A DNA stretch of 64,000 nt. Source: Sphaerisporangium corydalis. Its GTDB lineage: Bacteria > Actinomycetota > Actinomycetes > Streptosporangiales > Streptosporangiaceae. Made by a program: the position numbers and the translations under genes. The number at the start of each line of letters is the position of its first letter. Within the stretch, counting starts at the first letter, position 1. The stretch lies in the NCBI RefSeq assembly GCF_025506355.1, contig NZ_JANZYP010000022.1, positions 47,403 to 111,402 on the forward strand, in the 5' to 3' direction. Positions 1 through 9,359 of this stretch are shown here, piece by piece. The notes below the pieces were generated by a model. It made no database searches. It saw only the letters and a list, made by a program, of their open reading frames with translations, and was not told where the DNA came from.

Positions 1-216
1 TCTAGCGCGTCAAGGTGGCGGGCGGAAGGAATGGAGGGCGGAAGGAAGGGGCGGGCGGTCATGGTGGTGCCCCCACGTCGAGAGCGACGACGTACGGGTT
101 CATGCGCCTGCACCTGCCGAACGGTAGGCCCTTGGAATTTGGGAAACACTGCCCGAGCCGGAGGCGAGGACCTTTGGGATGGGTCGGGGCCGAAAGGTCG
201 GGAGTGTCGGCGGGGG

Positions 217-2763
217 TTAGATGGGGGGTGGGTCGAAGTCGCAGTCGAGGCGGCGGCGGTCGATCAGGCTGGCCTTGGCGTCGGGGTGTTCGATGCCGAT
301 GGTCCGCAGGTAGGCGACGCGGGTCTCCTCGGTGAGTCTGCCCGCCTCCTCGTCGGCTCCCAGGACCCGCAGGTCGAGGACGAGGTTGGCCATGCAGGTG
401 ATGGTCAGCGGGTAGTCGGCGCCGAGCAGGGGGCGCAGCCTCAGCAGCGAGTCCTCCCCGAGGGCCCGGGCCTCGTCGTGCGCGCCGAGCGCCGCCAGGT
501 CGCTGGCGAGGTTGATCGCGCAGGACAGGGAGTAGTGGTGGTCGCGGCCCAGCCGGGCCTCCAGGGCCGCGAGCGCGGCCTCGTTGGTGGCCTTGGCGGT
601 GCCGGGGTCGCCCATCAGGCGCTGGAGCACCGCCAGGTTGCTGGCGCAGCCGTGGGTGTAGGGGTGGTCGTCGCCGTAGATCTCGCGGTAGCGGCCGACC
701 GCGTCCTTGGCGATGTCGTGCGCGGTGTCCAGGTCGCCGGTCTGGCGGAGCACGTTGGACAGGTTGCTGGCGGCGGCCACGGTGTCGGGGTGGGTGTCGC
801 CCATGAGGCGCTGCAGGCGGGAGTACACGCTCCTGGCCTGTTCCTGCGACTCCTCGAAGGCCCCGGCCCTGCGCAGCGCGATGGACAGGTCCTTGGCGGT
901 GCGCAGCGTCCAGGGGTGGTCGGGACCGAGTTCCTGCACCCCGTACGCCAGGGCGTCCTCGCCGACGTCGCGCGCCTCGGCGAAGTCGCCGCACAGGCGC
1001 ACCGCGCGGGCCAGGCCGTTCCAGGAGCCGAGCACGTCCGCCTGGCTGACGCCCTCGGTCGCGTCGCTCTGCTGCTGGAAGGTGAGCTGGTGCAGTTCCC
1101 TGGCTTCGGTGTACTCGCTGTTCAGGCCGTAGTCGAGCGCCAGGTTGTTCATGATCTGCAGGGTGGCGGGCGCGAGGGCGCCGAACGCCTCCTCGTGGCG
1201 CCGGCGCAGGTCCTCGTCCAGCTCCCTGGCGGCGCGGAAGTCGCCCGCCGCGCGCAGGTCGGCCGCGAACCCGCTGCTCAGCACCAGGGTCTCCGGGTCG
1301 TCGGCCCCCAGCACCTCGGTCATCGTCGTCAGCGTCGAGCTGTCCAGGGCGTAGGCGGCGCGGTATTCGCCGACCTCGCGGACGATGCTGCCGAGATAGC
1401 GCCGGGCGATCAGCACGTCGGGGGAGCTCGGCCCGGACTCCTTGGTCCAGGTCGCGAGGAAGCCCTCGGCGAACGACTTGGCCGACTCGTAGTTGCCCGA
1501 GCGGTACAGGTAGTGGACCAGGTCGCGGGCGGTCTTGCGGACCGCGGGGTTGGTGCAGTCGGCCATCAGCGACGGCCGGATGTGCGCGATCAGGTCGTTG
1601 AACCGCGCCCACTTGGCGGGGTCGTCGGGGTCGATCGGCGCCGCGCCGGCCAGCAGGAGGTGGACCTCGTGCCGGTAGCGGCTCTGCTCCTCATCGTCGA
1701 GCTCCTCGCGCAGCAGCGCCTGCACCAGGCGGTGGACCTGGATGGTGCGGCTGCCGGAGTCGATGTGGGCCAGGGCGAACCGGCCGAGCTCCCTGATCGC
1801 CCTGCTGACCAGGATGGGGTTGGACAGGATGCCGCCGAGCCGGGCGTCGGTGGCCTGGCCGGCCGCGCGCCGGAAGACGTCGCGCGGGATCGGCTCGGGG
1901 CCGAAGAAGGCGCAGCAGCGCAGGACGGTGACCGCCTCGGGCAGCCGGGCGCGGAGCTGGGACACCGAAAGGCCCCAGGCCGCCGTCATCGACAGCGGGT
2001 ACTCCGAGGGCTTGCTCTCGGCGAGCAGCAGGCGGGTCTGCTCGGCGAGCAGCCGCAGGTACTCCTCGACGGAGATGCCGGTCTCGGCCTGCAGGGCGCC
2101 GGCCTGTTCCAGGGCCAGGGGCAGGTCGCCGAGCTGCTCGGCGAGCCGGTCGGCCTCGCCGGCGTCGATGGACCTGGAGACCCGCTTGCCGAGGAACTCG
2201 GTGCTCTCGTTGCGGCTGAAGACGTCGACGGCGACCGTGCGCACGACGCCCTGCCAGCGGTGGTTGCGCGAGGTGACCAGGACGTGGCCCGGGCCGTGCG
2301 GGATGACGTCGCTGATGTCCTCGGGCTGGTCGGCGTTGTCGAAGATCAGCAGCCAGCGGGAGTACGGCTCGCCCCGGCGCAGCGCGTCCAGGACCGCCGC
2401 CGCGGCGTCCTCGATGCCGGTGCCGACCGCGACCGGCAGGCCGAGGTAGGGCGCGAGGCCGGCCAGCGAGGACTTCACCAGGACGGGCTGGTCGGCGGGG
2501 ATCCACCAGACGACGTCGTAGTCGGAGCGGTAACGGTAGGCGTACTCCACGGCGACCTGCGTCTTGCCGACGCCGCCGAAGCCGTGCAGCGCGTGCGGGA
2601 CGACGGCGGTGACGTCGGAGGAGCTGCCGGTGGAGATGTCGGCGCGCAGCCGCGTGAGCAGCTCCTCGCGGCCGGTGAAGTTGACGTTGCGGAAGGGGAC
2701 CTTGCCCCAGACCTCGGGTGCCTCAGAGGCGCGGCCCGGCTTCCGCGCCGAATCCACCGTCAC
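217..2763 (-). CDS. fxsT: NB-ARC/TPR protein, FxsT-like (FxSxx-COOH system)
   Basis: Large cytoplasmic STAND-type ATPase. With the GTG start at 2763, which has a good Shine-Dalgarno (GGAGG, 8 nt upstream), it has 848 residues. The leader ending in [20 protein letters not shown] is typical of the FxSxx-COOH system TPR protein. A P-loop GFGGVGKT lies at residues 61-68, a Walker B-like LLIFDNAD at about 138-145, and a sensor-type LVTSR at 162-166. From about residue 380 to the C-terminus there are repeated 42-residue TPR units of the kinesin-light-chain/TPR_12 style, with recurrent DHP and L..GD motifs. It is divergent from the small FxSxx-like peptide gene at 3070, which supports the assignment. 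The biochemical role of FxsT is not established; a sensor or scaffold role is inferred from STAND architecture. Longer starts at 2808 or 2895 are possible but have poorer ribosome sites. Confidence 0.82.
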   Translation of the reverse strand: MTVDSARKPGRASEAPEVWGKVPFRNVNFTGREELLTRLRADISTGSSSDVTAVVPHALHGFGGVGKTQVAVEYAYRYRSDYDVVWWIPADQPVLVKSSLAGLAPYLGLPVAVGTGIEDAAAAVLDALRRGEPYSRWLLIFDNADQPEDISDVIPHGPGHVLVTSRNHRWQGVVRTVAVDVFSRNESTEFLGKRVSRSIDAGEADRLAEQLGDLPLALEQAGALQAETGISVEEYLRLLAEQTRLLLAESKPSEYPLSMTAAWGLSVSQLRARLPEAVTVLRCCAFFGPEPIPRDVFRRAAGQATDARLGGILSNPILVSRAIRELGRFALAHIDSGSRTIQVHRLVQALLREELDDEEQSRYRHEVHLLLAGAAPIDPDDPAKWARFNDLIAHIRPSLMADCTNPAVRKTARDLVHYLYRSGNYESAKSFAEGFLATWTKESGPSSPDVLIARRYLGSIVREVGEYRAAYALDSSTLTTMTEVLGADDPETLVLSSGFAADLRAAGDFRAARELDEDLRRRHEEAFGALAPATLQIMNNLALDYGLNSEYTEARELHQLTFQQQSDATEGVSQADVLGSWNGLARAVRLCGDFAEARDVGEDALAYGVQELGPDHPWTLRTAKDLSIALRRAGAFEESQEQARSVYSRLQRLMGDTHPDTVAAASNLSNVLRQTGDLDTAHDIAKDAVGRYREIYGDDHPYTHGCASNLAVLQRLMGDPGTAKATNEAALAALEARLGRDHHYSLSCAINLASDLAALGAHDEARALGEDSLLRLRPLLGADYPLTITCMANLVLDLRVLGADEEAGRLTEETRVAYLRTIGIEHPDAKASLIDRRRLDCDFDPPPI

Positions 2764-3069
2764 GTCGCCGCCTCCACGTTCTCGTGCTCGTTCCAGCTCG
2801 CTATTCACGCATCCTAAAGGCTTTTTCGCCGGAGCAGGCAACGCGACTCCCCTTGCCTGTCCCGGTGGCCCGCCACCGTCGTACGTGATGAGCATCGCAT
2901 GGTATTACGGATGGCCGGAAACTGGCGATTGATACTGCGAATGCGCGATGAGATCATGAGATCACGGCCGGACGCTCCGGCCCACAGGTTCCAGGTAGTC
3001 GTATCCAGGGAATTGTGAGTAGTAATAGCTGTTTAGGCTGTATGTCGTGTTTGATGGGCAAGGAGCCTC
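2764..3069. promoter_or_regulatory. Divergent intergenic region, fxsT / fxsA-like
   Basis: About 300 bases between two divergent genes, clearly AT-richer than its surroundings, as expected of a bidirectional promoter region. On the plus strand TTGTGA (3013-3018) and TAGGCT (3034-3039) are a weak promoter candidate with a short 15-nt spacer. An AAGGAG ribosome site sits just before the ATG at 3070. No coding frame here looks real. Confidence 0.4.
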
Positions 3070-3273
3070 ATGAGTGGCGAACCGACCGAATCCGATGGCC
3101 TCCTGGACGTGAGCGGCCTGTCGCTCGCCGACCTCGACGACGCCGACCAGTCGGCCCTCGCGAGGGCCCTGCGCCGCCTGGTCGAGGTCGGCGAGGGGGA
3201 TCTGGAGCCGTTCGCCGGATTCAGTCAGAGCATCGACCGCGGCACCGAGCCGAGCGATCGTCACCCGAAGTAG
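3070..3273 (+). CDS. fxsA: FxSxx-COOH-like RiPP precursor peptide
   Basis: A 67-residue protein with an AAGGAG ribosome site. The middle, LLDVSGLSLADLDDADQSAL followed by ARALRRLVE, matches the leader consensus of FxSxx-COOH precursors (a DVSGLSL..LD..D.SALA.ALRR helix). The tail PFAGFSQSID corresponds to the region where family members end in GF.S.. at the carboxyl terminus. In the canonical system a radical SAM enzyme (FxsB) installs a three-residue cyclophane on this Phe. Two things are odd: the spacing is F-S-Q-S-I rather than F-x-S-x-x, and the protein continues 12 residues past it (DRGTEPSDRHPK). The maturase is not in this window, though it could lie beyond position 1. It is co-directional with the SIR2 and STAND genes downstream. 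Confidence 0.68.
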   Translation: MSGEPTESDGLLDVSGLSLADLDDADQSALARALRRLVEVGEGDLEPFAGFSQSIDRGTEPSDRHPK

Positions 3274-3411
3274 GTGGTCATGGCGCATCCCTGGACGAGG
3301 TCACCGCCGCCCTCGCCGGACACGGCCCGCACCTGCGCGCGGAACGGGCTTGACCGCCACAATAGAGTCGTGCGACGTCATGGTCCGTCACGGGCCGATC
3401 GGTCGTGCGAG

Positions 3412-4317
3412 GTGGTGCCATCGGTGGACGAGTCCGACTGGAGAAGGCTGACCCGGCAGCTGGAGACGGGGGAGTGCACGCCGTTCCTCGGCGCCGGCGC
3501 CTGCCACGGCACGCTTCCCACCGGGGGCGAGCTCAGCCGCGCCTGGGCCGCCAAGTACGACTATCCGTTCATCGACGGCGACAACCTCGCCCGGGTGATG
3601 CAGTACGCGGCGGCCGACATCAAGGACGCCGTGACCCTGAAGCGGGAGGTCTGCGACCACCTGCTCGCCGCCGGGCGCCCGGACTTCACCCGGGACGGCG
3701 AAATACATTCGTTCCTCGCCCGATTTCCCATACCCGTTTTTCTCACCACTAATTACGACGACTTTCTCGTCGAGGGTTTACGCGCCCGGAACAAGACCCC
3801 CCATCCGGCCATCTGTCCCTGGCACGACGGGCTGCCCTATGACAGGAAACTCTTCGAGCGTGGCGCGGGGCTGCGTCCCGAGGTGGCGCGGCCGGTGGTC
3901 TATCATCTTCACGGGAGCGTGGAGCGTCCGGACTCACTCGTCCTGACCGAGGACGACTACCTCGAATTCCTGGTGCACATGACGGCGGCGCGCACGCGCA
4001 ACAACCGGCAGATCATGCCGCCCGCCATTCTCGACGCACTGGCGAATCGACCGCTTTTGTTCATAGGCTATAGCCTTCAGGACTGGACGTTTCGGGTGTT
4101 ATTCCATGGACTCATCAGTCGATACCCGGCCATTCGCCGCCGACGCCATGTCAGCGTCCAGTTACCGCCTCCGGGCGACCACATGAAGACCGGCGCCACC
4201 GAGCGCGCCAAGATGTATCTCGGCCGGTACTTCGACGGCTGGGACATCTCCATCTTCTGGGGCTCCGCGCAGGAGTTCTGCGGCGAGCTCGGCCGGCGGA
4301 TGGGCACGGCGCCGTGA
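3412..4317 (+). CDS. SIR2-family (NADase-like) effector protein
   Basis: About 301 residues from the GTG at 3412; GTG codons at 3415 and 3424 are equally possible. A longer frame back to 3274 gives an unnatural Arg/Pro-rich N-terminus and was not used. SIR2 landmarks are present: the nucleotide-binding FLGAGA loop (residues 25-30), LTTNYDDF with the conserved Asn (114), YHLHGSV with the conserved His (about 165-167), and RPLLFIGYSLQDW (213-225), typical of SIR2 domains in prokaryotic defence genes. Such domains deplete NAD+ in Thoeris, DSR and Avs5-type systems. The stop overlaps the start of the nSTAND gene, so the two proteins are probably made together and may act as effector plus sensor. 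Stretches near 3700-3770 are AT-richer than the flanks, which may indicate transfer. Confidence 0.85.
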   Translation: MVPSVDESDWRRLTRQLETGECTPFLGAGACHGTLPTGGELSRAWAAKYDYPFIDGDNLARVMQYAAADIKDAVTLKREVCDHLLAAGRPDFTRDGEIHSFLARFPIPVFLTTNYDDFLVEGLRARNKTPHPAICPWHDGLPYDRKLFERGAGLRPEVARPVVYHLHGSVERPDSLVLTEDDYLEFLVHMTAARTRNNRQIMPPAILDALANRPLLFIGYSLQDWTFRVLFHGLISRYPAIRRRRHVSVQLPPPGDHMKTGATERAKMYLGRYFDGWDISIFWGSAQEFCGELGRRMGTAP

Positions 4318-6329
4318 TCTCCTCCGCGCTCGCGCCCAGCGACGCCGGCCCCGAGCCGTACGTCGGGCTGCGCTCCTACACCGGGGACGACCGGGAACGT
4401 TTCTTCGGCCGGGTACGCGACGCTTACGAGATCTCCGTGCTGTGGCAGGCGAACCGGCTCACCGTCCTGTACGGCCCCTCGGGGGTCGGCAAGACCTCCG
4501 TCCTGCAGGCCGGCGTCCTCCCGCTGCTGGACCCCGCCCGCGTGGAGGCGCTGCCGGTGGGGCGCCTGTCCCACGGGTCGGCCTTCCCGCTGGCCGCGCT
4601 GCCCGAGCGCAACCCGTTCACCTTCGCCCTGTTGTCGTCCTGGGCCCCCGAGGTCGCGCCGACACGGCTGTCGGGGCTGACGGTCGGCGAGTTCCTGCGG
4701 CGGCGCGGCGGCCGGGTGGACCGGTACGGGGACCCGATGCCCCGCCTGGTGGCCATCGACCAGGCCGAGGAGCTCTTCTTCGACTTCCCGAGCCGCCAGG
4801 GCCACCGCGAGCCGTTCATCAGGGAACTGGTGAACGCCCTGGACGAGGACCCCGAGCTGCGGCTGCTGATCTCGATACGCGAGGACTTCCTCGCCGGGAT
4901 CCTGCCCCACGAGCGCGACCTCGGCCGGGACGCCGCCGCCATGGTGGGGCTCACCTCGTTCGACCAGGAGACGGCGCTCGAGGCCATCCGCGGCCCGCTC
5001 GCCGGCACCGGCCGCTCGTTCGCCACCGGGGCCGCCGAGAAGCTGGTCGAGGACCTGCGCACCATCACGCTGCGCGGCGCGGGCGAGACGAGCACGGTGG
5101 TCGTGGACGCCGTCGAGCCGGTCCAGCTCCAGGTGGTCTGCTCCACGCTGTGGAAGTCCCTGCCCGAGGACATGGCGGTCATCACCCGCGAGTACGTCGA
5201 GCGGCACGCCGACGTGGACCGGTCGCTGGCCGGGTTCTACGACCAGGCGATCACCGAGGTCGCCGCCGACCACGACGTCCCCGCCGGGGACCTGCGCGCG
5301 TGGGTGCGCGCCACGTTCGTGACCGAGCTCGGCACGCGCGGCACCGCCTACCAGGGGCAGACGCGGACGGCGGGCATGTCCAACGACGTGGTCCGCGCCC
5401 TGGTCGACCGGCACGTGCTGAAGACCGAGATGCGCTCGGGGTCGCGCTGGTGCGAGCTGCAGCACGACCGGCTGATCCCGCCCGTCACGCGGACCGAAGG
5501 CCCCGCCGGGGCCGGTCCCGCGCCCGCCGAGGCCGCGCCCCTCACGGCCACCGCCTACCTGCGCGGCGCCGAGCAGGCGCTCGCCGACGGACGGTTCGCC
5601 CTGGCCGAGCGGCTGGCGGACAAGGCCAAGAGGGCGTGCGGCGACGACGAGCCCCGGGTGCGCGCCGAGATCGAGTCGTTCCTCGGCAACATCGCCCACG
5701 AGCTCGGCCAGTGGGACACCGCCGAGCGCCACTACCGCCTGGCCGCCCGCCTGTACGAGATGCTGCGCGACCCGGCGGCCGTGGGCCGCCTGCTGGCCGC
5801 CGTGGGCCGGCTCCTGCTGCACCAGGGGCACGGCGCGGAGGCGATCGGCGAGCTGCGCGCCGCCGTTCAGCGGGTGCCAGGCGACCTGACCGTGCAGACC
5901 GAGCTGGCCCGCGCGGTGTGGGCCGAGGGCAGCCCGGGGGCGGCGCTGTCCATCCTCAGCGGGGTGCTGGCCGTCGACGGGAGCGACCCCGGGGCGGTCA
6001 TGGCGCGCGGCCAGATCCTGGCCGACCTCGGCGACGCGACCGGCGCGCTGCGTGATCTGGACCAGGTGCGCCGGCACGCCGATCCGGCGGCGCTCGCCGC
6101 CCGCGCGCTCGCGCTCGCGGCCCTGGGGCGGCCGGAGGAGGCCGCCGCCGAGGCTGGGGCGGTCCTCGCGGGGGCCGGGGAGCACGGCCCCGCCCTCCAC
6201 TTCGCCGCCCGCGCCCTGTGGCTGCTGGACGACCGGGCCGCCGCCGAGGCGGCCGTCCGCCGCGCGGGCGCCGCCACCCGGCCGCCGCTCACCCCCTACC
6301 AGCGCGAGATCCTCGCCCTCCTGCGCTGA
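4314..6329 (+). CDS. nSTAND1 NTPase with C-terminal TPR repeats
   Basis: 671 residues, GTG start overlapping the SIR2 stop codon by 4 nt, so translation is coupled. The N-terminus PYVGLRSYTGDDRERFFGR is the signature entry of nSTAND1 domains. Walker A is GPSGVGKTS (54-62), Walker B AIDQAEELF (147-155), and a sensor ISIRED follows near 186. LQHDRLIPP near residue 382 closes the winged-helix part of the module. From about residue 420 to the end the protein is TPR-like (repeated A..Y..A..L and ALAALGRPEEA units), a likely ligand-sensing region. With SIR2 next door this resembles a two-gene version of a SIR2-STAND antiphage (Avs5-like) protein. The function is inferred from architecture; the NTPase/TPR reading is firm. 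Confidence 0.85.
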   Translation: MISSALAPSDAGPEPYVGLRSYTGDDRERFFGRVRDAYEISVLWQANRLTVLYGPSGVGKTSVLQAGVLPLLDPARVEALPVGRLSHGSAFPLAALPERNPFTFALLSSWAPEVAPTRLSGLTVGEFLRRRGGRVDRYGDPMPRLVAIDQAEELFFDFPSRQGHREPFIRELVNALDEDPELRLLISIREDFLAGILPHERDLGRDAAAMVGLTSFDQETALEAIRGPLAGTGRSFATGAAEKLVEDLRTITLRGAGETSTVVVDAVEPVQLQVVCSTLWKSLPEDMAVITREYVERHADVDRSLAGFYDQAITEVAADHDVPAGDLRAWVRATFVTELGTRGTAYQGQTRTAGMSNDVVRALVDRHVLKTEMRSGSRWCELQHDRLIPPVTRTEGPAGAGPAPAEAAPLTATAYLRGAEQALADGRFALAERLADKAKRACGDDEPRVRAEIESFLGNIAHELGQWDTAERHYRLAARLYEMLRDPAAVGRLLAAVGRLLLHQGHGAEAIGELRAAVQRVPGDLTVQTELARAVWAEGSPGAALSILSGVLAVDGSDPGAVMARGQILADLGDATGALRDLDQVRRHADPAALAARALALAALGRPEEAAAEAGAVLAGAGEHGPALHFAARALWLLDDRAAAEAAVRRAGAATRPPLTPYQREILALLR

Positions 6330-6421
6330 CCGCCGCGGACGGCCTCACCCAGCCGTACGAGGGTCAGGCGGCGCGGAGGTGAGATCGCCGAGCGGGCCGG
6401 TCTCAGGAGCCGGGAAGGCGG

Positions 6422-7861
6422 TCAGCGGCCGGAGATGAGGTTGGCGAGGCGGGCGTAGGCGGAGGTGCGGGCCGACCGCGCCCCCTCGTGGCGGTCGGCG
6501 GCGCGGAACAGCGTGTAGATCGCCTGCACGCCGAGCCAGCGCAGCGGCTCAGGCTCCCATTGGCGCACCCGCCGTCCCACCCACGGCAGCGCGGTCAGCT
6601 CGGTCTCCCGCCGCAGTACCAGGTCGCGGAGCGTGCGCCCGGCCAGGTTGGTGGTGGTGACGCCGCTGCCGACGTACCCTCCCGCCCAGCCGAGCCCGGT
6701 CGTGTGGTCCAGGTGGACGGTGGAGCACCAGTCGCGGGGCACGCCGAGCACCCCGCACCACGAGTGCTGGATCCTCGCCCCGGCGGTGGCGGGGAACAGC
6801 GTGACCATGATCTGCCGCAGCGCGGCGACGGTCCTCGGCTGGGTGGCGCCGCGCTCGTCGGTGCGCGAGCCGAACCGGTACGGCACCCCGCGCCCGCCGA
6901 TCGCGATGCGGTCGTCGGCGGTCCGCTGGACGTAGCAGTACGCGTGCGCCTCGTCGCCGAGCAGTTCCCGCTCCCGCCAGCCGATCTCGTCCCACACCTG
7001 GGCGGGCAGCGGCTCGGTGACGATCATCGAGCTGTTCATCGGCAGCCACTGCCGGTGCTGTCCCTTGATGCTCGCGGTGAAGCCCTCGGTGGCCCGGATG
7101 ACGTATTCGGCGGAGACGGTGCCCCGGTCGGTGACGGCCGCCGCCCCGCCCTTGCCGCCGGCCTCGCGGGGACGGATCTCGGTGACCGTGGTGCCCTCGA
7201 AGACGTCGACGCCGAGCGCGGCCACGGCGCGGGCCAGGCCGACCGCCAGCTTGGCCGGCTGGATGCGGGCGCAGTGCGGGCTGTAGGTGGCCGAGATCGC
7301 CCCGGCGACGCGGATGCGGTCCTCGCGCTCCGACCTGCTGAGAAGCCGCATGTCGTGTTCGGCGAAGCCCCACGTCCGCAGGTCCTCGAGCTCGGCGCGC
7401 AGCCGGCGGTCCTGCGCGGGGTTGGTCGCGACGTGGACCAGGCCGCCCTTGCGCACGTCGGCGTCGACGCCCTCGGCGCGGGCGACCTCGATCACCTCGT
7501 CCACGGCGGAGAACATGGCGTGCTGGAGGTCGATCATCGCCTGGCGCCCGCGAGCGGCGGCGTGCCGCTCCCGCGACCCGGCGAACTCGGCCGACAGCCA
7601 GCCGCCGTTGCGCCCCGAGGCGCCGAACCCGGCGAACTCCCGCTCCAGGATCGCGATCCGCAGGCCGGGGTCGGCCTTCTTCAGGTAGTACGCGGTCCAC
7701 AGGCCGGTGTACCCGCCGCCCACGATCGCCACGTCGTACTCGCGCGGCCCCGGAAGGGCGGCGCGGCGGTCGGGCTCGCCGATCTGCCGGTACCAGAACG
7801 ACACCCCGCCGTTGGCGAAGTCGCCGGTCAACGGGGTGCCGTTCAGTCCATCGCCGCTCAT
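6422..7861 (-). CDS. FAD-dependent amine/amino-acid oxidase (DAO family)
   Basis: 479 residues from the ATG at 7861, which has a strong GGAGGAG ribosome site; the frame extends 20 codons further upstream without one. DAO-family flavoenzyme: EYDVAIVGGGYTGLWTAYYL gives the Rossmann GxGxxG near residue 45, followed by ILEREFAGFGASGRNGGW, the conserved ASGRNGG flavin loop. The C-terminal WAGGYVGSGVTTTNLAGRTL segment is the second flavin-contacting region. The pattern is closest to gamma-glutamylputrescine-oxidase-like and similar oxidases, but the substrate cannot be read from sequence. It lies 106 nt after the gpgS start-side neighbour on the same strand and may be cotranscribed; no functional link to glucosylglycerate is obvious. 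Confidence 0.8.
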   Translation of the reverse strand: MSGDGLNGTPLTGDFANGGVSFWYRQIGEPDRRAALPGPREYDVAIVGGGYTGLWTAYYLKKADPGLRIAILEREFAGFGASGRNGGWLSAEFAGSRERHAAARGRQAMIDLQHAMFSAVDEVIEVARAEGVDADVRKGGLVHVATNPAQDRRLRAELEDLRTWGFAEHDMRLLSRSEREDRIRVAGAISATYSPHCARIQPAKLAVGLARAVAALGVDVFEGTTVTEIRPREAGGKGGAAAVTDRGTVSAEYVIRATEGFTASIKGQHRQWLPMNSSMIVTEPLPAQVWDEIGWRERELLGDEAHAYCYVQRTADDRIAIGGRGVPYRFGSRTDERGATQPRTVAALRQIMVTLFPATAGARIQHSWCGVLGVPRDWCSTVHLDHTTGLGWAGGYVGSGVTTTNLAGRTLRDLVLRRETELTALPWVGRRVRQWEPEPLRWLGVQAIYTLFRAADRHEGARSARTSAYARLANLISGR

Positions 7862-7967
7862 CTGTTCTCCTCCGCCGGCCGGGTGTGCCACGTGGCCCCA
7901 AAAACCGACAGGTAGCACCATACCCGGCGGAGGAGCGGCGGGTACGGCCCTCAGAGCGGTACGGCCC

Positions 7968-9074
7968 TCAGGCGACGTCCTCCCGCATCGCGTCGGCGGA
8001 GTTCACCGCGTCGGCGGAGGTCATCGGGGACGCGACGCCCGGCGACGAGGGGACCGAACGCAGCGAGACGACCGGGTCGGCCGAGGAGAGCGGGCCCCCC
8101 GCGCGGGGGGTCACCGAGGCGAGGGGCGGGCGCTCGGCCACCCCGACGTCGCTGAGCGTGGCGTTGCCGTCGGCGTCGAACTGGAGCAGCCCGGTCGCGG
8201 GCGGCTCCGAGGCGACGATCCGGCCCTGCCGTTCGAGCCGCGACCAGGCGGTCAGCATGATCTGCCCGGCCATCCGGCCGAGCGCCGCCGTCGACTGGTG
8301 GCTGTGCTCGCGGCAGCCGAGGTCCACCTGGGCCATGGCGCCGAGCCCGACGCGTTCCAGCAGGTCGACCAGGAGGCCGAACTCCACCCCGTACTCGGTG
8401 ACGAAGGGCACCTGCTCCAGCACCGAGCGCCGGGCGGCGTACTCCCCGCCGAGCGGCTGCACGAAGCCGGCGAGCTCGGGCCAGTACAGGTTGAGCAGCG
8501 GCCGGGCCACCAGCTCGGTGACCCTGCCACCCGCCCCGCGCTGGACGACGCCGTCGGGGCCGGTCAGCGGGCGCTCGTAGGCGCCCTTCACGAAGTGGAC
8601 GTCGGGCCGGGTGAGCAGCGGGCCGAGCAGCCCGGAGATGAAGTGCGCCCCGAAGTTGCGCAGGTCGGAGTCGGCGAACACCACGATGTCGCCGGTCGAG
8701 GCCGCCAGGCCCTTCCACAGCGCCTCGCCCTTGCCCGACAGCGCCGGCAGGCCGGGCAGCACGTCGTCCTGGTGGACCACCCGCGCCCCCGCCTCGGCGG
8801 CGCGGGCGGCGGTCGCGTCGGTGGACCGGGAGTCGACGACCAGGATCTCGTCCACGAGCGGGACGGCCTCGGCGAGCTCCTCGCGGATGACCGAGACGAT
8901 GTGACCGACCGTCGCCTCCTCGTCACGCGCGGGCAGTACGACGCTCACCGTGGTGGTGCCCTTGGCCCGCACGAGCGCGTCGAGTGGCCAGTCGGCGGCG
9001 GTGCTCATGCGAGGACCGAACCCGCCCCCCACGAGGGAACGCGCCTGTGGTGATCGACCGGATTTCTCATTCAT
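7968..9074 (-). CDS. gpgS: Glucosyl-3-phosphoglycerate synthase
   Basis: GT81-type glycosyltransferase that makes glucosyl-3-phosphoglycerate from NDP-glucose and 3-phosphoglycerate, the first step to glucosylglycerate and, in mycobacteria, to methylglucose lipopolysaccharide. Motifs closely follow mycobacterial GpgS: TVSVVLPARDEEATVG, ILVVDSRSTD, the PG-binding GKGEALWKGLA, the metal-binding DSD in VVFADSDLRNF, GRVTELVARPLLN, QPLGGEYAARR and YGVEFGLLVDL. A Ser/Ala-rich tail of about 45 residues is extra. The start chosen (9074, 368 aa) has a weak ribosome site; an ATG at 9008 (346 aa) is closer to the usual family length. No GpgP phosphatase gene is visible nearby. The 285-bp gap before it is AT-rich and probably carries its own promoter. 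Confidence 0.9.
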   Translation of the reverse strand: MNEKSGRSPQARSLVGGGFGPRMSTAADWPLDALVRAKGTTTVSVVLPARDEEATVGHIVSVIREELAEAVPLVDEILVVDSRSTDATAARAAEAGARVVHQDDVLPGLPALSGKGEALWKGLAASTGDIVVFADSDLRNFGAHFISGLLGPLLTRPDVHFVKGAYERPLTGPDGVVQRGAGGRVTELVARPLLNLYWPELAGFVQPLGGEYAARRSVLEQVPFVTEYGVEFGLLVDLLERVGLGAMAQVDLGCREHSHQSTAALGRMAGQIMLTAWSRLERQGRIVASEPPATGLLQFDADGNATLSDVGVAERPPLASVTPRAGGPLSSADPVVSLRSVPSSPGVASPMTSADAVNSADAMREDVA

Positions 9075-9359
9075 GCAGCCAGCCCCGATTCTCGTGTAAT
9101 GACGGCCGCCGAACTGCCCCGGTAAGAGCGGGCCGAACATCATGGTTGGCGAGCCATACAAGAGGCATATGCGGCCTCGTGCCCTCACTGACCCGTATCG
9201 GCATTATGGGCGCGGGAAATGTCACCGCAGGCCAGCAGATGTGCTGTTGTGTTTCCGCGATGTAACAATTACCTCGATCACCGGCCCGGATTTCGTCAGG
9301 GCCGGGTCGCTCGCCTCACAGTACGGGGCGCGGGCCCGTGACCGGCACCGGGCCCGTCG
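9075..9359. promoter_or_regulatory. AT-richer intergenic region upstream of gpgS
   Basis: 285 bases with noticeably lower GC than the flanking genes. Read on the minus strand it contains CATAAT and several T-rich stretches suitable for a promoter of gpgS. No conserved open frame was found. It separates ggH from gpgS, so the two are likely to be transcribed from separate promoters. Confidence 0.35.

Noticed and set aside
31..2817. Long plus-strand open frame opposite the NB-ARC/TPR gene
   Set aside because: Antisense shadow of a high-GC gene; the sequence is low-complexity Gly/Val/Gln-rich with no domain, while the minus strand has clear NB-ARC and TPR motifs.
3274..3411. N-terminal extension of the SIR2 protein to position 3274, or continuation of the small peptide in another frame
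   Set aside because: The extension is Arg/Pro-rich and unlike SIR2 proteins. The other frame (ASLDEVTAALAGHGPHLRAE) looks protein-like but is not linked to any recognised gene without a frameshift.
4077..6200. 707-residue minus-strand frame opposite the nSTAND gene
   Set aside because: Composition (Gly/Arg/Gln/His-rich) is typical of a complementary-frame artefact, and no motif was seen.
6330..6421. Terminator between the nSTAND gene and the FAD oxidase gene
   Set aside because: No stem longer than a few base pairs could be found by eye in this short convergent gap.
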